Shown in pieces: positions 31,764-42,487 of a DNA stretch of 64,000 nucleotides (positions are counted from its first letter, which is position 1; every line of letters starts with the position of its first letter). The notes beneath the pieces are model-generated. The model was given only the letters and a program-made list of their open reading frames with translations, made no database searches and was not told where the DNA came from. Both the position numbers and the translations under genes were made by a program. Origin of the DNA: Pseudomonas silvicola (lineage in GTDB: Bacteria; Pseudomonadota; Gammaproteobacteria; Pseudomonadales; Pseudomonadaceae); NCBI RefSeq assembly GCF_026651855.1, contig NZ_CP093281.1, forward strand, positions 682,001 through 746,000, given 5' to 3'.

Positions 31764-32027
31764 ATGAATAAATCTGCATCATTAAGTGTTGCTAATCAGG
31801 TACGTGAACTGGCTAAAGTACACCACGTAACGGCTGACCGTGATGGTATGAGTCGCATGGCTGTTGCAATTACTCGCCTGGCCGATGACATCGTAGAACT
31901 TGATGTCATCGAACAACTTCTGGTTAATCTGAAGAAAAAAGGCATTTTAACCAAGGCAGAAACGCTGGAGATGCAAGGCGACTATCTGCGTGAGAAAAGA
32001 CAAATTAAACAGAATTTTTCTGCATGA
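31764..32027 (+). CDS. Putative antitoxin of the Fic module (87 residues)
   Basis: Intact ORF MNKSASLSVANQVRELAKVH ... QIKQNFSA with a TGAGGCAAAGAC ribosome site. Mostly helical in appearance, without membrane segments. It overlaps the fic start by 4 bases (ATGA), the usual arrangement of an antitoxin before its toxin. I do not see a classical (S/T)xxxE(G/N) inhibitory motif. The nearest approach is T-L-E-M-Q-G near residue 68, with Gln in place of Glu. It is not YhfG- or VbhA-like by eye. Base composition is more AT-rich than the neighbouring genes. Antitoxin role is inferred from position. Confidence 0.65.
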   Translation: MNKSASLSVANQVRELAKVHHVTADRDGMSRMAVAITRLADDIVELDVIEQLLVNLKKKGILTKAETLEMQGDYLREKRQIKQNFSA

Positions 32028-32761
32028 TTTTTGATCCTTTCGGCGACTATGAAACAGCGGGTTATTTACAGAATGCCTTACATTTAAAAGATCCTGATGA
32101 AGTTAAAGCTTCTGAACATCTTTCATTCGAACTGAGTCTGGAAGATGCGCTGCTGTACCTATCAACGCTAAAACACGTAAAATATTCTTCCATACTTAAA
32201 GTTCACGAAATTCTTTTCGGTGACTTCTATCACTGGGCAGGAAAAGACCGAAACGAGTTAGTTCCTCACCTATCGATCTTTAAAGGCGCGCGTGAAGACG
32301 AACACTTTACGGTATTTGAATATCCACATCTTATTCAGCGTGCAGTGGAGTATGCGCTTAAGCTTGCCAGTGACAGGGACAAATTTCGACAAAAGCCAGG
32401 AGAAGTGATGGGGCAGCTGGCTTTTGCTCACCCTTTTCTTGATGGTAACGGACGTACAATTTTGCTAACTTTCATGGAATTAAGTTTCCGTGCAGGTTTT
32501 TCTGTCGACTGGTCTAAAACAAATAAAGACGATTACCTTCGCACATTGAGTAGAGAAATTCGTGAACCTGGAAAAGGACATCTGGATCGTTATCTCCAAC
32601 CGTTCATTATCGAGATTCATAGCAGGGACGAATGGCCTTTAACCATCGGTAGTATTAAAGGCCTGGATGGATTGGATAAAGGGCAAATCAGTTATAGCGA
32701 CATTGACGATCCGTTAGTCAGGAAACATTATAAAAGCTACCAGTCATCAACATTTAGATAA
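32024..32761 (+). CDS. fic: Fic/DOC family protein (putative AMPylating toxin)
   Basis: Intact 245-residue ORF. The Fic core motif is HPFLDGNGR at residues 136-144, with catalytic His136 and anion-hole residues G141-N-G-R144. The canonical second Arg of HxFx(D/E)GNGRxxR is Leu147. Upstream VHEILFGDFYHWAGKDR (residues 60-76) is the usual Fic helix, and SIFKGAREDEHFTVFEY fits the target-docking flap. The C-terminal region after about 190 is variable. Fic enzymes transfer AMP (or another nucleotide/phosphate) to target proteins such as gyrase/topoisomerase IV. Co-translated with the small upstream ORF. AT-rich compared with flanking genes, suggesting transfer. Sits between the mqo terminator and a convergent LysR gene. 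Confidence 0.9.
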   Translation: MIFDPFGDYETAGYLQNALHLKDPDEVKASEHLSFELSLEDALLYLSTLKHVKYSSILKVHEILFGDFYHWAGKDRNELVPHLSIFKGAREDEHFTVFEYPHLIQRAVEYALKLASDRDKFRQKPGEVMGQLAFAHPFLDGNGRTILLTFMELSFRAGFSVDWSKTNKDDYLRTLSREIREPGKGHLDRYLQPFIIEIHSRDEWPLTIGSIKGLDGLDKGQISYSDIDDPLVRKHYKSYQSSTFR

Positions 32762-32781
32762 TAATAACGAACGGCTGTTAT

Positions 32782-33650
32782 TCATCCCCAAACCAGTGCC
32801 TGTCTTGCATGGGCAATACGCGGTTGGCGCAGAGCGCTGGGTAACCAGATAAGGTGATAACGAATTTCCGTATCCCCCACCGGCGCGTCCAGCACCACCA
32901 ACTCCCCTTGCGCGATTTGCGCCTGACATAAAAATGCTGGCATCACCGACCAGCCAAATCCGCCGCAGAGTAAACTTCGCAAACCACGTAAATCCTGCCC
33001 AACTACCGCAGGTAACAGCGTCTGGTATTTAATGCGATTTTTATCCAGCCAATGATCAATTAATGACAGTTTCAGGTCATAAGCCAGCAGAGGTTCTTTA
33101 ATCAAATCCGCGGAAAAATCTGCACTGTTGTGTAAGCGAGCCGCCACGACCGGTGCAGCCACAGCAATCACTGGTCTAAAATCACTTCTTTAAACGTTGA
33201 TCGGTCACCGGATGTGCCGTCACGCCAAGATCACAGTGCCCTTCAATCACCATCTGCGCAACGAGCGGACCATCACCGCTGTGCATATGCACGCGAATGC
33301 CGCTTTCAAGCAGTGGCAGCAATTCAGCCGATAATTTCTCCGCCATAAAATCAGCATGTCCAAATCTGCAACGTTCCACTCACATCCAGCGATCGGGCAC
33401 GCGCGGATGCTAAAGCGGACTCTGCGGTATCCAGAGAGTTGCCTATATCAAGCGGGCCAAATCGTCGGCAGCGGCCGGTCGGCATTACGCCATGGGCCTG
33501 ACGTTCAAACAGCGGTCGACCCACTGCGACTTCCAGGCCGCTAATATGTTGCGAAACCGCAGGCTGCGTCAGATTCAGTGCGCGCGCCGCACCGGAAATT
33601 GAGCGCTGGCGATACACTTCCATAAACGTTCGTAAGCGAACCAGTGACAT
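32782..33650 (-). CDS. LysR-family transcriptional regulator (frame broken)
   Basis: MSLVRLRTFMEVYRQRSISG at 33650, then AARALNLTQPAVSQHISGLE and GRPLFERQAHGVMPT: a standard LysR winged helix. Effector domain pieces: ADFMAEKLSAELLPLLESGI, VIEGHCDLGVTAHPVTDQRL and GLRSLLCGGFGWSVMPAFLC. It ends ARQALVWG. About 289 residues; frame breaks near 33470, 33360 and 33180. Divergent from the aldehyde dehydrogenase gene (104-bp gap), so it very probably regulates it. Confidence 0.88.
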
Positions 33651-33754
33651 AGTGCCCCATAAATTATTTTATACCCCTGCCAAAATAGCCTTGTTAGCCG
33701 TCAAATACCAGCGCGAGTAAGCTGCCCACATCTTGAAACGCACGGGAAAAAATC

Positions 33755-35169
33755 ATGTCACTTCAGCAAGAATTACTGCATGTGCTGCACACAATGAAAC
33801 AGGCTCATCTGCAGAACGAACCTGCTAGCGCCGAACTTCGCCGCGATCGCTTATTACGCAGCGTGGCATTAATTCGCGAGAATCATGCCGCGTTTACTGC
33901 GGCCATCAGCGCCGATTTTGGTCATCGCAGTGCCTATCAAACCCAGGCGGCCGACCTGATGACCACCATCAATATGTTGCAGCACTCCGCTGAACATCTG
34001 GAGCAGTGGATGCAGCCGGAGATCGCCGAAGTCCCGGTTGCGGGTATGCAGGCGCGTATCGAAGCCTCAACCTTTTAGGTGTTGGCATTATCAGCCCGTG
34101 GAATTTCCCGATTAACCTGGCATTTGGCCCATTGGCCGGTGTGTTTGCTGCGGGTAACACCGCGATGCTGAAACCTTCTGAGCTGACACCCCACACCTCC
34201 GCATTACTGGCGGAGTTAGTGCCGCGTTACTTCGCCGCCGATGAACTCAGCGTGGTTCTGGGTGACGCCAGCGTGGGACAAGCGTTTAGCGCTCTGCCAT
34301 TCGACCATCTGGTCTTCACCGGCAGCACCGCCGTCGGTAAGCATGTGACAGTGCAGCGGCAGAGAATCTGGTGCCTGTTACGCTGGAACTGGGTGGAAAG
34401 TCGGTGGTGATTGACGCTGATGCGGATGTGGCAATGGCAGCAGCCCGAACCCTGACCATAAAAACCTTCAACGCCGGGCAAATTTGTATCTCACCGGATT
34501 ACCTATTACTTCCGTATGCCGCTGAAGCGGAATTTATCACCGCGTCAACAGCAGTTCATGCAGCAGACGTACCCAACGCTGCAAAGCAACGAGGATTACA
34601 CCGCCATAATCAGTGCTCGTCATTATCAGCGATTGATCGATCTGATCGAAGATGCCCGAGCTAAAGGAGCCCGGATCGTTAGCCTGGCCCCTGCGGGTGA
34701 GCCGGACTTTGATGCGCAAAGCCGCAAAATCGCGCCGCATTTGATCCTCAATGTCACCGAAGAGATGACGGTCATGCAGGAAGAGATTTTTGGCCCGCTG
34801 CTGCCAGTCAAAAGCTATAACGGAGAGGTAGAGGAAGCGATTCGTTATATCAATGCGCATCCACGTCCACTGGCCGCCTACTATTTTGGCCACGATGAAC
34901 AGCGTCAAAAGCTGATGGCTCAGCACACCACTTCTGGCGCACTGGTGATAAATGATGTCATGACCCATGCTTCTCTCGACAGCCTGCCATTTGGTGGCGT
35001 GGGCGCATCCGGTATCGGCGCGTATCACGGGGTTCATGGATTCCGTCGTTTCAGCCACGCCAAGCCGATTGTGATCCAGGATGAGGCGGGCACCACAAAT
35101 TTACGGCTGCGTGCGCCCTATCAGGACAAAAGCGCAGCATTGACTGCATTACTGAATAACCAACATTAA
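33755..35169 (+). CDS. Coniferyl-aldehyde dehydrogenase-like aldehyde dehydrogenase (frame broken)
   Basis: [20 protein letters not shown] at 33755. Class-3-like ALDH architecture: [60 protein letters not shown] (catalytic Glu), [15 protein letters not shown] (catalytic Cys in GQICIS), [14 protein letters not shown] and [20 protein letters not shown]. About 471 residues, as in coniferyl-aldehyde dehydrogenases. Oxidises aldehydes to acids with NAD(P)+. Followed after 13 bases by a PfpI-like gene. Breaks near 34075, 34350 and 34510-34560. Confidence 0.9.
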
Positions 35170-35182
35170 TCGAGGACAGACA

Positions 35183-35896
35183 ATGAAAATTTTGATGGTT
35201 CTGACATCACATGACGCGTTGGGCAACACCGGCAAAAAAACCGGGTTCTGGCTGGAAGAGTTCGCCGCACCCTACTTCGTGTTTAAAGATGCGGGTGCCG
35301 AAGTGGTGTTGGCTTCTCCGGCGGGTGGACAACCGCCGCTGGATCCAAAAAGTGATTTACCTGAATTTCAGACTGCTATGACCGAACGTTTCAAATCCGA
35401 TGCGGCGGCACAGCAGGCGCTGGCCAATACCGTGAAGTTGGCAAGCATTGATCAGCAGGATTTCGATACGGTCTTTTATCCTGGCGGCCACGGTCCACTG
35501 TGGGATCTGGCGGAGTCAGCAGACTCCATCCAGTTGATCGAATCTTTCGATCGTGCGGGTAAGCCGATGGGTTTTGTCTGCCATGCACCTGGCGCATTGC
35601 CATGTGAGCTGCGAGCGGCGCCCCGTTAATTCAGGGTGCAGGTACCGGCTTTACCAATAGCGAAGAAGCAGCCGTTGAGCTGACCGGACGGTGCCTTTCC
35701 TGATTGAGGATGAGTTCATCAAACTGGGCGCGCATTATCAAAGGCACGGACTGGGCACCGTTTGTCGTACAAGACGGTCAGTTGATCACCGGGCAAAAAT
35801 CCGGCCAGCTCAGAAGATGTGGCGAAAGCGCTGCTGCTGCAACTGGCAGCAACAACAGCCTTAATCGCGTTAAAGGCATCACTGCTCTGGCGGTGA
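35183..35896 (+). CDS. Type 1 glutamine amidotransferase-like (DJ-1/PfpI/HchA-type) protein (frame broken)
   Basis: MKILMVLTSHDALGNTGKKT at 35183 with GAGGACAGACA upstream. GFWLEEFAAPYFVFKDAGAE, VVLASPAGGQPPLDPKSD, TVFYPGGHGPLWDLAES and GFVCHAPGAL: the nucleophile-elbow Cys in VCHAPGAL is typical of the YDR533C/HchA-like class of glyoxalase III/deglycase proteins. After a break at about 35603 it continues TGFTNSEEAAVELT, VPFLIEDEF and a GQNPASSEDVAKALL C-terminus. About 230 residues; the exact stop is uncertain. Together with the aldehyde dehydrogenase upstream this suggests reactive-aldehyde handling. Confidence 0.85.
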
Positions 35897-36079
35897 TGCG
35901 CCCTCGTCTTATTAACCCTCCCATTAATGACTTTGCTCATAGGTAAAAGTAGTAGACTGGCGCACCTAATCAACCTTCCGCCTTGCGCTGCTGTTAAGCT
36001 ACCCCGCAGTCCCTTTTCCATCACTGTATTCAAGCCCTGGCACCGCACAGGCCCCATCCTTTTCTTATAAAAAGACACT

Positions 36080-37279
36080 ATGGATCATCAAAACTGCAAC
36101 GCATCCTCCGGATATGAAAACCGGCATCGCTTTTATTATTATTCTTAGCGCGCTGATGGCATTTACCTCGCTCTCAACCGACATCTATCTTCCGGCGATG
36201 CCCGCGATGTCAGCCGCGTTACACGGCGATTCGAACTGACGGTCACCGGATTTCTGATTGGCTTTGCCATCGCAGCTAATCTGGGGTCCGATTAGCGATC
36301 AACTCGGCCGAAAACACCGCTATATATCGGGATGATTATCTTTGCTGTCATCATGGATGGCGTACTCTCCAGCGACATGCCCTGTGGATTTGGTCTTCTG
36401 GCGTGTCAGTCAGGCGCCGCTGGCGCCTGCACCGGCCCGATGCTGGCGCGTGCCATGATCGCGACCCAGCCGCACGCGTGCTGCGCAAATGCTGTCGACG
36501 CTTGATCATTGTCATGGCAATGCCCCTATCGCGGGGCCATTAAGGGTGGGCAAATCATTCGTTACTCGCAATGGCCGGTGATTTTCTGGTTTCTGGCGGT
36601 AGTCGGCGCATTGATGTTCATATCACTGCTCTGGCTTCCTGAAACACTGCCGGCAGAAAAAAGGGTAACGGCGTCACCTCGGCAAATAATGGGTAATTAT
36701 CGCGCATTGTTGCAAAATAAAAAATTTATACGTTTTACCTTATGCGTGACTTTTTATTACGTTGCCGCTTACGCCTTTATTGTCGGATCGCCCGCGGTGT
36801 ATATCAGCTATTTCGGTATCGATCCGCAACATTATGGTTGGCTGTTCGCCATTAATATCCTTGGACTGGTGACGGTCAGCACCGTCAATAAACGTTTAGT
36901 GCAAAAGGTACGGCTTGAGACGCTGCTGAAATCCGCCTCTTTTATCGCCGCACTGATGACTTTCGTGATGTGTTTTGTACTGAAAACGCATCCGGCAGCG
37001 TTGGCAGGATTGGTCATCTGCATCTTCATTTTCTTCTCAATGAACGGAATTATTGCCGCCTCCGCTACCGCAGCCGCGCTGGATGCCGTGCCGAATGCCA
37101 CCGGTTCAGCCTCCGCGCTAATAGGTTCATTGCAATACGGCAGCGGGATTGTCACTGCTGCTGGCAGGGCTTAACAACGGTACGCCCGATTATTGAGCAT
37201 TATGACGGTATTCACCCTGCTCAGTTTTCTTAGCACGCTTGGCGGAGGAAAAGCCCAGCCAAAAATGGCAGAAATTTAA
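36080..37279 (+). CDS. Bcr/CflA-type MFS drug-resistance transporter (frame broken)
   Basis: ATG at 36080; the recognisable start after frame correction is GIAFIIILSALMAFTSLSTD followed by IYLPAMPAM, the Bcr/CflA hallmark in membrane segment 1. Then TVTGFLIGFAIA, SDQLGRK (the MFS loop 2-3 motif), VIFWFLAVVGALMFISLLWL, PETLPAEKR, NKKFIRFTLCVTFYYVAAYA, GSPAVYISYFGIDP and NATGSASALIGSLQYGSG. About 399 residues and 12 membrane segments. Predicted proton-driven exporter of drugs or small metabolites. The first 450 bases are heavily indel-ridden; 36580-37150 is clean. Confidence 0.88.
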
Positions 37280-37408
37280 TGCTGAAGTGAAATGTTAAAT
37301 ATGACATTAAACATTTGGTGCGGTGAGCCCAGCATGCAATTGCTAAATTCAAAATAGTCGGTAACGTCGTGGCTTCCTCTGCTAATCAAAAATAAGCGAG
37401 CTTAATTA

Positions 37409-38123
37409 ATGAGCAACATCCAGTCTTCATTCCTTTTACACCGTGGACAACGAGACATTTGAAGGTTATTTAGTTTACCAGGCTGATAATAACACTGCTC
37501 AACCGGGCATTGTTATTGCGCCCAATTGGATGGGGGCCACTACTGATGCTGCTGAACAAGCCAAAGCCATTGCCGCCCACGGCTATGTGGTGCTGGTAGC
37601 TGACCTGTACGGTCAGGGTCAACGCCCCACTAACGGCGAAGAAGCGGGTGCGATGATGATGGCAGTGAAAGACAATTCCCCCGCGTGGCGCGCATGCAGG
37701 CAGCCCTCAGCGCATTGCGCACCCAAACCACCGCCCCCGTCAACGCGGATAAGGTTGCGGCTATCGGTTTCTGCTTCGGCGGCCATTGTGCGCTTGAACT
37801 GGCACGTAGCGGCGCGGACATCAAAGCGGCCGCCTCTTTCCACGGCACGCTGGATACCCAGGGCGCTTATGACAGTCATACTATCCAGGCTTCACTGCTG
37901 GTACGGACGGCGGGCCGATCCTCTTGTGCCGCGCGAGCAGCTAGCCGCCTTCGCCAATGAGATGAACAGCAAAGGCGCGTTGACTGGCAGCTGGTGAGCT
38001 TGCCGGTGCGGTGCACTCCTTCACCGATCCAAAGCCGATAATGCTGGCGTATCGCAGTATCATCCGGAAGTGACGCAGCGTGCCTTCAAACGCCTGTATC
38101 AATTGCTGGATGAAGTGTTTTAA
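37409..38123 (+). CDS. Dienelactone hydrolase family protein (frame broken)
   Basis: MSNIQSSF at 37409, then ETFEGYLVYQADNNTAQPGI and VIAPNWMGATTDAAEQAKAI, HGYVVLVADLYGQGQRP, NADKVAAIGFCFGGHCALEL (nucleophile Cys in GFCFGG), AAASFHGTLDTQG, ADPLVPREQLAAFANEMNSK and the catalytic-His segment GAVHSFTDPKA. It ends LYQLLDEVF at 38123. About 237 residues; cytoplasmic alpha/beta hydrolase related to carboxymethylenebutenolidase. Breaks near 37435, 37690, 37905, 37980 and 38050. Substrate not evident. Confidence 0.88.
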
Positions 38124-38130
38124 TGACGCG

Positions 38131-38154
38131 GCGGGAGGATGACTAGCCTCCCGC
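38131..38154. terminator. Bidirectional terminator between convergent genes
   Basis: GCGGGAGG, loop ATGACTAG, CCTCCCGC: perfect 8-bp stem between the dienelactone hydrolase stop (38123) and the convergent lactate-oxidase-like stop (38169). Weak T/A tails (CTATTT on the right). Confidence 0.65.
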
Positions 38155-38168
38155 TATTTCCCCGTCTT

Positions 38169-39307
38169 TCAGCGCACGCGTAAAATCCCGCCATCAATGG
38201 CCGCTACACTGGTTTTGCCACAAAACGCCATCGACAGATCAAACTCGTTACGGATGATGCTTAGCGCTGTGGTCACCCCTTCTTCACCTAGCGCCCCCAA
38301 TCCATACAGCATACTACGCCCGATGTAGGTGCCTTGGCGCCTAACGCTATGGCTTTTAATACATCCTGCCCGGAACGAATGCCGCCATCAAAATGCACTT
38401 CTATTCGATCGCCGAACCGCCGCCAATTTCCGGCAGCAGTGTAATTGACGAAGACACGCCGTCCAGCTGACGCCTTGCACCGTGGTTGGAAACAATCAAC
38501 GCATCGGCACCCGCTTCGATCGCCAGTTGCGCGTCAGTGGCATCCATTATGCCCTTCACAATCAACTTGCCGCCCCAGTGCCGTTTAATCCATTCGATAT
38601 CTTTCCAGGAGAGCCGCGGATCATACTGTTGTGCCGTCCACTCCACCATCGAGTCAATGTTATCCACACCGCTTACATGCCCGATAATATTGCTGTACCA
38701 CGATGCTTCGTATTCAGCATCTGCCAGCACCAGCGCGGTTTAGTGGCAATATTGAGCACATTGCGCAGGGTCATTTTGGGCGGCGTGGAGAGGCCATTCT
38801 TGATGTCTTTATGACGCTGACCGAAGACCTGTAAGTCCATGGTCACCACCAACGCGCTGCAGTTAGCCGCTTTAGCGCGATCGATCAGATTTGCCACAAA
38901 CTGCCGGTCACGCAATACATAGAGCTGGAACCAAAATGGATGCCCCTGCGTGGCCTGAGATACAGCTTCCAGCGAACAGATGCTCATGGAAGAGAGCGTA
39001 AAGGGAATACCAAATTTTTTGGCTGCGCGTGCCGCATGAATTTCACCATCGGGATGGATCATGCCGGTCAGTCCGGTGGGGGCAATCGCCACCGGCATCG
39101 CGACATCGTGCCCCATCATTCGGCTTGCCGTGCTGCGTTCCGCAATATCCACCGCGACACGCTGACGAAATTCGATGCGGCGTAGATCAGCTTCGTTGGC
39201 GCGATAGCTGTATTCCGTCCAGGAACCTGCACGACATAGTCATAAAACATCTTTGGCACACGTTTTCGCGCCAGTTGCCGCAATTCTTCAATACAGGTAA
39301 TGGTCAC
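38169..39307 (-). CDS. FMN-dependent alpha-hydroxy-acid oxidase/dehydrogenase, LldD-like (frame broken)
   Basis: MTITCIEELRQLARKRVPKM at 39307, FYDYV, then ASNFVSV-like and, in other frames, TASRMMGHDVAMPVAIAPTG, LTGMIHPDGEIHAARAAKKF, FTLSSMSICSLEAVSQATQG, FWFQLYVLRDRQFVANLIDR. Catalytic region WKDIEWIKRHWGGKLIVKGI and DALIVSNHGARRQLDGVSSS (catalytic His, Arg and the FMN-phosphate loop), then VHFDGGIRSGQDVLKAIALG. About 379 residues. Oxidises an L-2-hydroxy acid to a 2-keto acid using FMN. Last gene of the transporter/monooxygenase operon. Confidence 0.9.
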
Positions 39308-39386
39308 TTTTCCACCTGATAAAAAAAGCGGCCAAATAAAATAACATTTAGCCGCCTGCGATCACGCAAATACACACACAGATAAC

Positions 39387-40632
39387 TTACGATTTCTCGT
39401 AGTCGGTATAGGCATTCTGTAGCACGATATGATCGGCAATATATTTTGCATCATGCCACACGCCATAAATAAAGGAGGAGGCGCGATTCACCAGATTCGG
39501 TAAACCAGGAAATAAACACCCCGCTCCGCAGAAATACCACGCTTATGGAAAGGCACGCCTTCTCATCAAATGCATCCGCCTGCAACCAGCTAAAATCAAA
39601 TTTAAACCCTGTCGCCCAGATAATAGAAGTGATACCGGCCTCGGCCAGGTTTAATTTCGTTAAAGGATTAATCAGGCAGTCTGGATCGGATAATAATGCC
39701 CAGGCCTGTGGCTCCAGCGGCAGATCCAGACCATTACGCTCGATATAAGCATCGGCATCACGTAGTACGTCGAAATAAGCTTTATCACCTTCTGCAATAT
39801 TCTCAGCCAGGCCATCAGCAAAGCTCAACACGCCGTTATCCCATTTCTGAGTAATACCCACCAGGGTAATGCCCATATGAGCCAGACGACGAAAATCAAC
39901 CGTTTTACCGCCTTCATAGCCGCTCACGGCAAAGGCAACGTGCTGTTTTTTCGGCTTGATTTTCACTTCATCCCACAAGCCTAAAGCACCCAGCCACCAG
40001 CAGTAATCTCGGTCACGATAAGAGCGTGGTGGACGATAATGTTCGCCGACCGACAGATAGACTTTGCGGCCCGTTTTACCCAGCTCTTCAGCGATTTGTG
40101 AGCCTGACGCCCGCGCTCCACCACCAGCACGCCGCCTTCTGGCAACTGCTGCGGGTTCTTATAGGAAGAGGAATGAATCTGATGCAGGTTGGCACTGTCC
40201 GGCACGATTTGCGGAATGAAGGCTTCTGGAACGGCCCTGTTGCCGCCACCACATTATCTGCTTCAAATTCTCCAATAGAGGTCAGCACTTTGAAGCCGCT
40301 ACGTCCCGGCAGACGTTCAACCTGATGCACTTCAACGCCAGTGCGCACCGGCGCATTGAGCATTTTGGCATAATCTTCGAAATATTGAGCCATGCGCTCT
40401 TTAGAGGAAAAGCTTCCTGAGAAATATTATCGAATTTCATTGAAGGAAAACGATCGTGCCAGTGCGGGGCCATTTGGCAGACCAGTGAATCCCAACGCTC
40501 TGAACGCCAGCGCCTGCAATGCGGTTACGCTCAAATACAATATGCGGGACACCCATCATGAAAGATGTTCACTCATTGCAATGCCCGCCTGACCTGCACC
40601 GACAATTACGGTATTAATTTTTCTACTGACAT
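39387..40632 (-). CDS. NAD(P)/FAD-dependent flavin monooxygenase (CzcO-like; frame broken)
   Basis: Start at 40632; after an early break it reads KINTVIVGAGQAGIAMSEHL, a GAGQAG FAD motif typical of FMO/CzcO-type monooxygenases. Continuing: RMAQYFEDYAKMLNAPVRTG, ADNVVAATGPFQKPSF (the ATG/FATGY-like element), IHSSSYKNPQQLPEGGVLVV (second Rossmann motif), GITSIIWATGFKFDFSWLQ and the end VYFLGLPNLVNRASSFIYGV. About 415 residues. Oxygenates a carbon, nitrogen or sulfur centre with NAD(P)H. Between the permease genes and the hydroxy-acid oxidase, 125 bases after the permease stop. Confidence 0.84.
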
Positions 40633-40756
40633 GTGGAATCCCTAAATAGATTTTAACGCGATGGGTTATTCATCATCGTAATCATTGTTCGTGTTAACGC
40701 TAAGCAAGCTTTTTTAATTCAGCGCTTCGGTAAAACCAAAGCGCACAGATTCATGA

Positions 40757-41567
40757 TTAGTGGCGGGCTTCAACGTTTAATATCTTCCCAAGGCCCAAAA
40801 ACTTATTCGCAATAATCATGGCTGCCGTTACCGCAATATAAATCACTGACAGCGCGGCCAGCGTTGGGTCGGCAAATTCACGCACATAGTTGTACATGCG
40901 ACCGGCAAGGTCTGTGTTGCCTGGGTGGTAATAAACAGCGACGCGGTAAATTCATTAAAAGAGAGAATCGCAGCAAACATCCAGCCACCAAACAGGCCCG
41001 GTAAAATCAACGGCACCGTAATGGTCCACACCACCCGCAGTGGCGAAGCACCCAGACTGGCTGCCGCCATTTCAATACGCTGTTCGAGGTTCTTGAGCGA
41101 AACGTAGACGCTGCGCAATACAAATGGCAGCACCAGCACAATATGGCAGAAAATCACCAGCGGATAGCCGCGCCCGAGGCCCAGCTGAGACCAGCATCAG
41201 CAGTCCTAAACCGATAGTGAAATGCGGGATAAACAGTGGCGACAGTAAAATGCCTTCCAGCACGCGCTTAACGGAAAGGAATAGCGCTCAATGGCAATCG
41301 CCAGCGTTGCACCAATGATCACTGCCAGCGAAGATGCCCACGCGGTGACGATCAGTCCGGAATAAAAGCCGTGACGAAAATCATCGTAATTCACCGCTCG
41401 CTCGAACCAGCGCAGCGACCACCCCTTTGGCGGGAAGAACAGCACCGCAGTGCTGCTGAACGAAGAGATAAACACCACAATGGTGGGCAGCATGACAAAA
41501 TGAGGATGGCGGCCACCAGCAAACGTCCGGCCAGCGTCACCAGTTTATCGTTCATCGAACGGGTCAT
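40757..41567 (-). CDS. ABC transporter permease, PotC-like (frame broken)
   Basis: Start MTRSMNDKLVTLAGRLLVAA at 41567, one base after the previous permease's stop. Then LPTIVVFISSFSSTAVLFFP, GWSLRWFERAVNYDDFRHGF (typical of PotC-like permeases), GLIVTAWASSLAVIIGATLA and the EAA region MAAASLGASPLRVVWTITVP followed by FAAILSFNEFTASLFI. It ends LGLGKILNVEARH. About 270 residues, six membrane segments. Breaks near 41495, 41265, 41190 and 40900. Confidence 0.87.
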
Positions 41568-41568
41568 A

Positions 41569-42421
41569 TTAATGTTCTCCCATAGCGTGCAGGAAGCGGG
41601 TCAGGCGTTTCAATGTCATCAGCAGCAGGATGGTCAGAATCAAGCCGGCAATACTCAGCGCGGCGGCAAACGGGAAGTTCATTGACGAGAAACCAAGTTG
41701 ATAAACCATGGTTGCCACGGTGCTCACACGTCCGCCACCAATCAACTGAGGCGTGGCGAAGGCACTGAAGGTCCAGGCAAATGCCGTGGTCAGACTGGCC
41801 ACGATACCCGGGATTGATAAGGGAATCGTCACCGTCAATAAGGTACGAACGGGTCCGGCACCGAGACTGGTTGCTGCTTTTTCATAGTCAGGTTGATATG
41901 TGACAGCGCAGTGGCCAGCATCAGCACCATGATCGGCATGGTGACGTGCACCAGTGCTACCACCACGCCGCTCTGGGTGAACATAAACTGAATCGGTTTT
42001 GAGATGATGCCGAGGGCCAGCAGCAGGCTGTTCAGGAAGCCACTGTTTCCCAACACGATAATCCACGAGTAGGTACGCACCACTTCACCGAGAAACAGCG
42101 GCGTAATCGCGATAATCAGAATCGTCGATTTGATCCAAGTGGTGCGCGTGCGCACCAGCGCATAGGCCAATGGGTAACTCATCAGCAGGCCAAAGATGGC
42201 AGTTTTGGCACTTAACATCACCGTGTTAATAAAAGCATCGGCGTAAATGCTTTTCAGCAGTCCGTTAAAGTTAGCCAGGGTAAATCCGCCCACGTCGAGC
42301 GAACCGGGAATATAGCCCGCACGCTAAACTGCATCACCGCGAACATGGCCACAACCAGTCCGAGTGCTGTCAGTGTGGCGGGAATAATGAACCAGGGTAA
42401 GAATGTCGGTTTTCTCGTCAT
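41569..42421 (-). CDS. ABC transporter permease, PotB-like (frame broken)
   Basis: MTRKPTFLPWFIIPATLTAL at 42421. GGFTLANFNGLLKSIYADAF, LSYPLAYALVR-like LLMSYPLAYALVRTRTTWIK, TPLFLGEVVRTYSWIIVLGN, the EAA loop EKAATSLGAGPVRTLLTVTI and GGGRVSTVATMVYQLGFSSM. About 284 residues with six membrane segments. Forms a heterodimeric channel with the next gene for a putrescine/spermidine-class substrate or another small organic ion. Two indels near 42325 and 41890. Confidence 0.88.
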
Positions 42422-42487
42422 AGACGTTGCTGCCTGAATAAAGTAAAAGTGCTTGTGTGGCGGCCGTGGCCGCCCGTGATGAACCAA

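Noticed and set aside
34537-35058. 173-residue minus-strand ORF
   Set aside because: Antisense to the clean C-terminal half of the aldehyde dehydrogenase, whose catalytic motifs are on the plus strand.
37260-37345. Terminator after the Bcr/CflA gene
   Set aside because: AAATGTTAAATATGACATTAAACATTT-like AT repeats are visible but do not form a convincing GC stem with a T-run.
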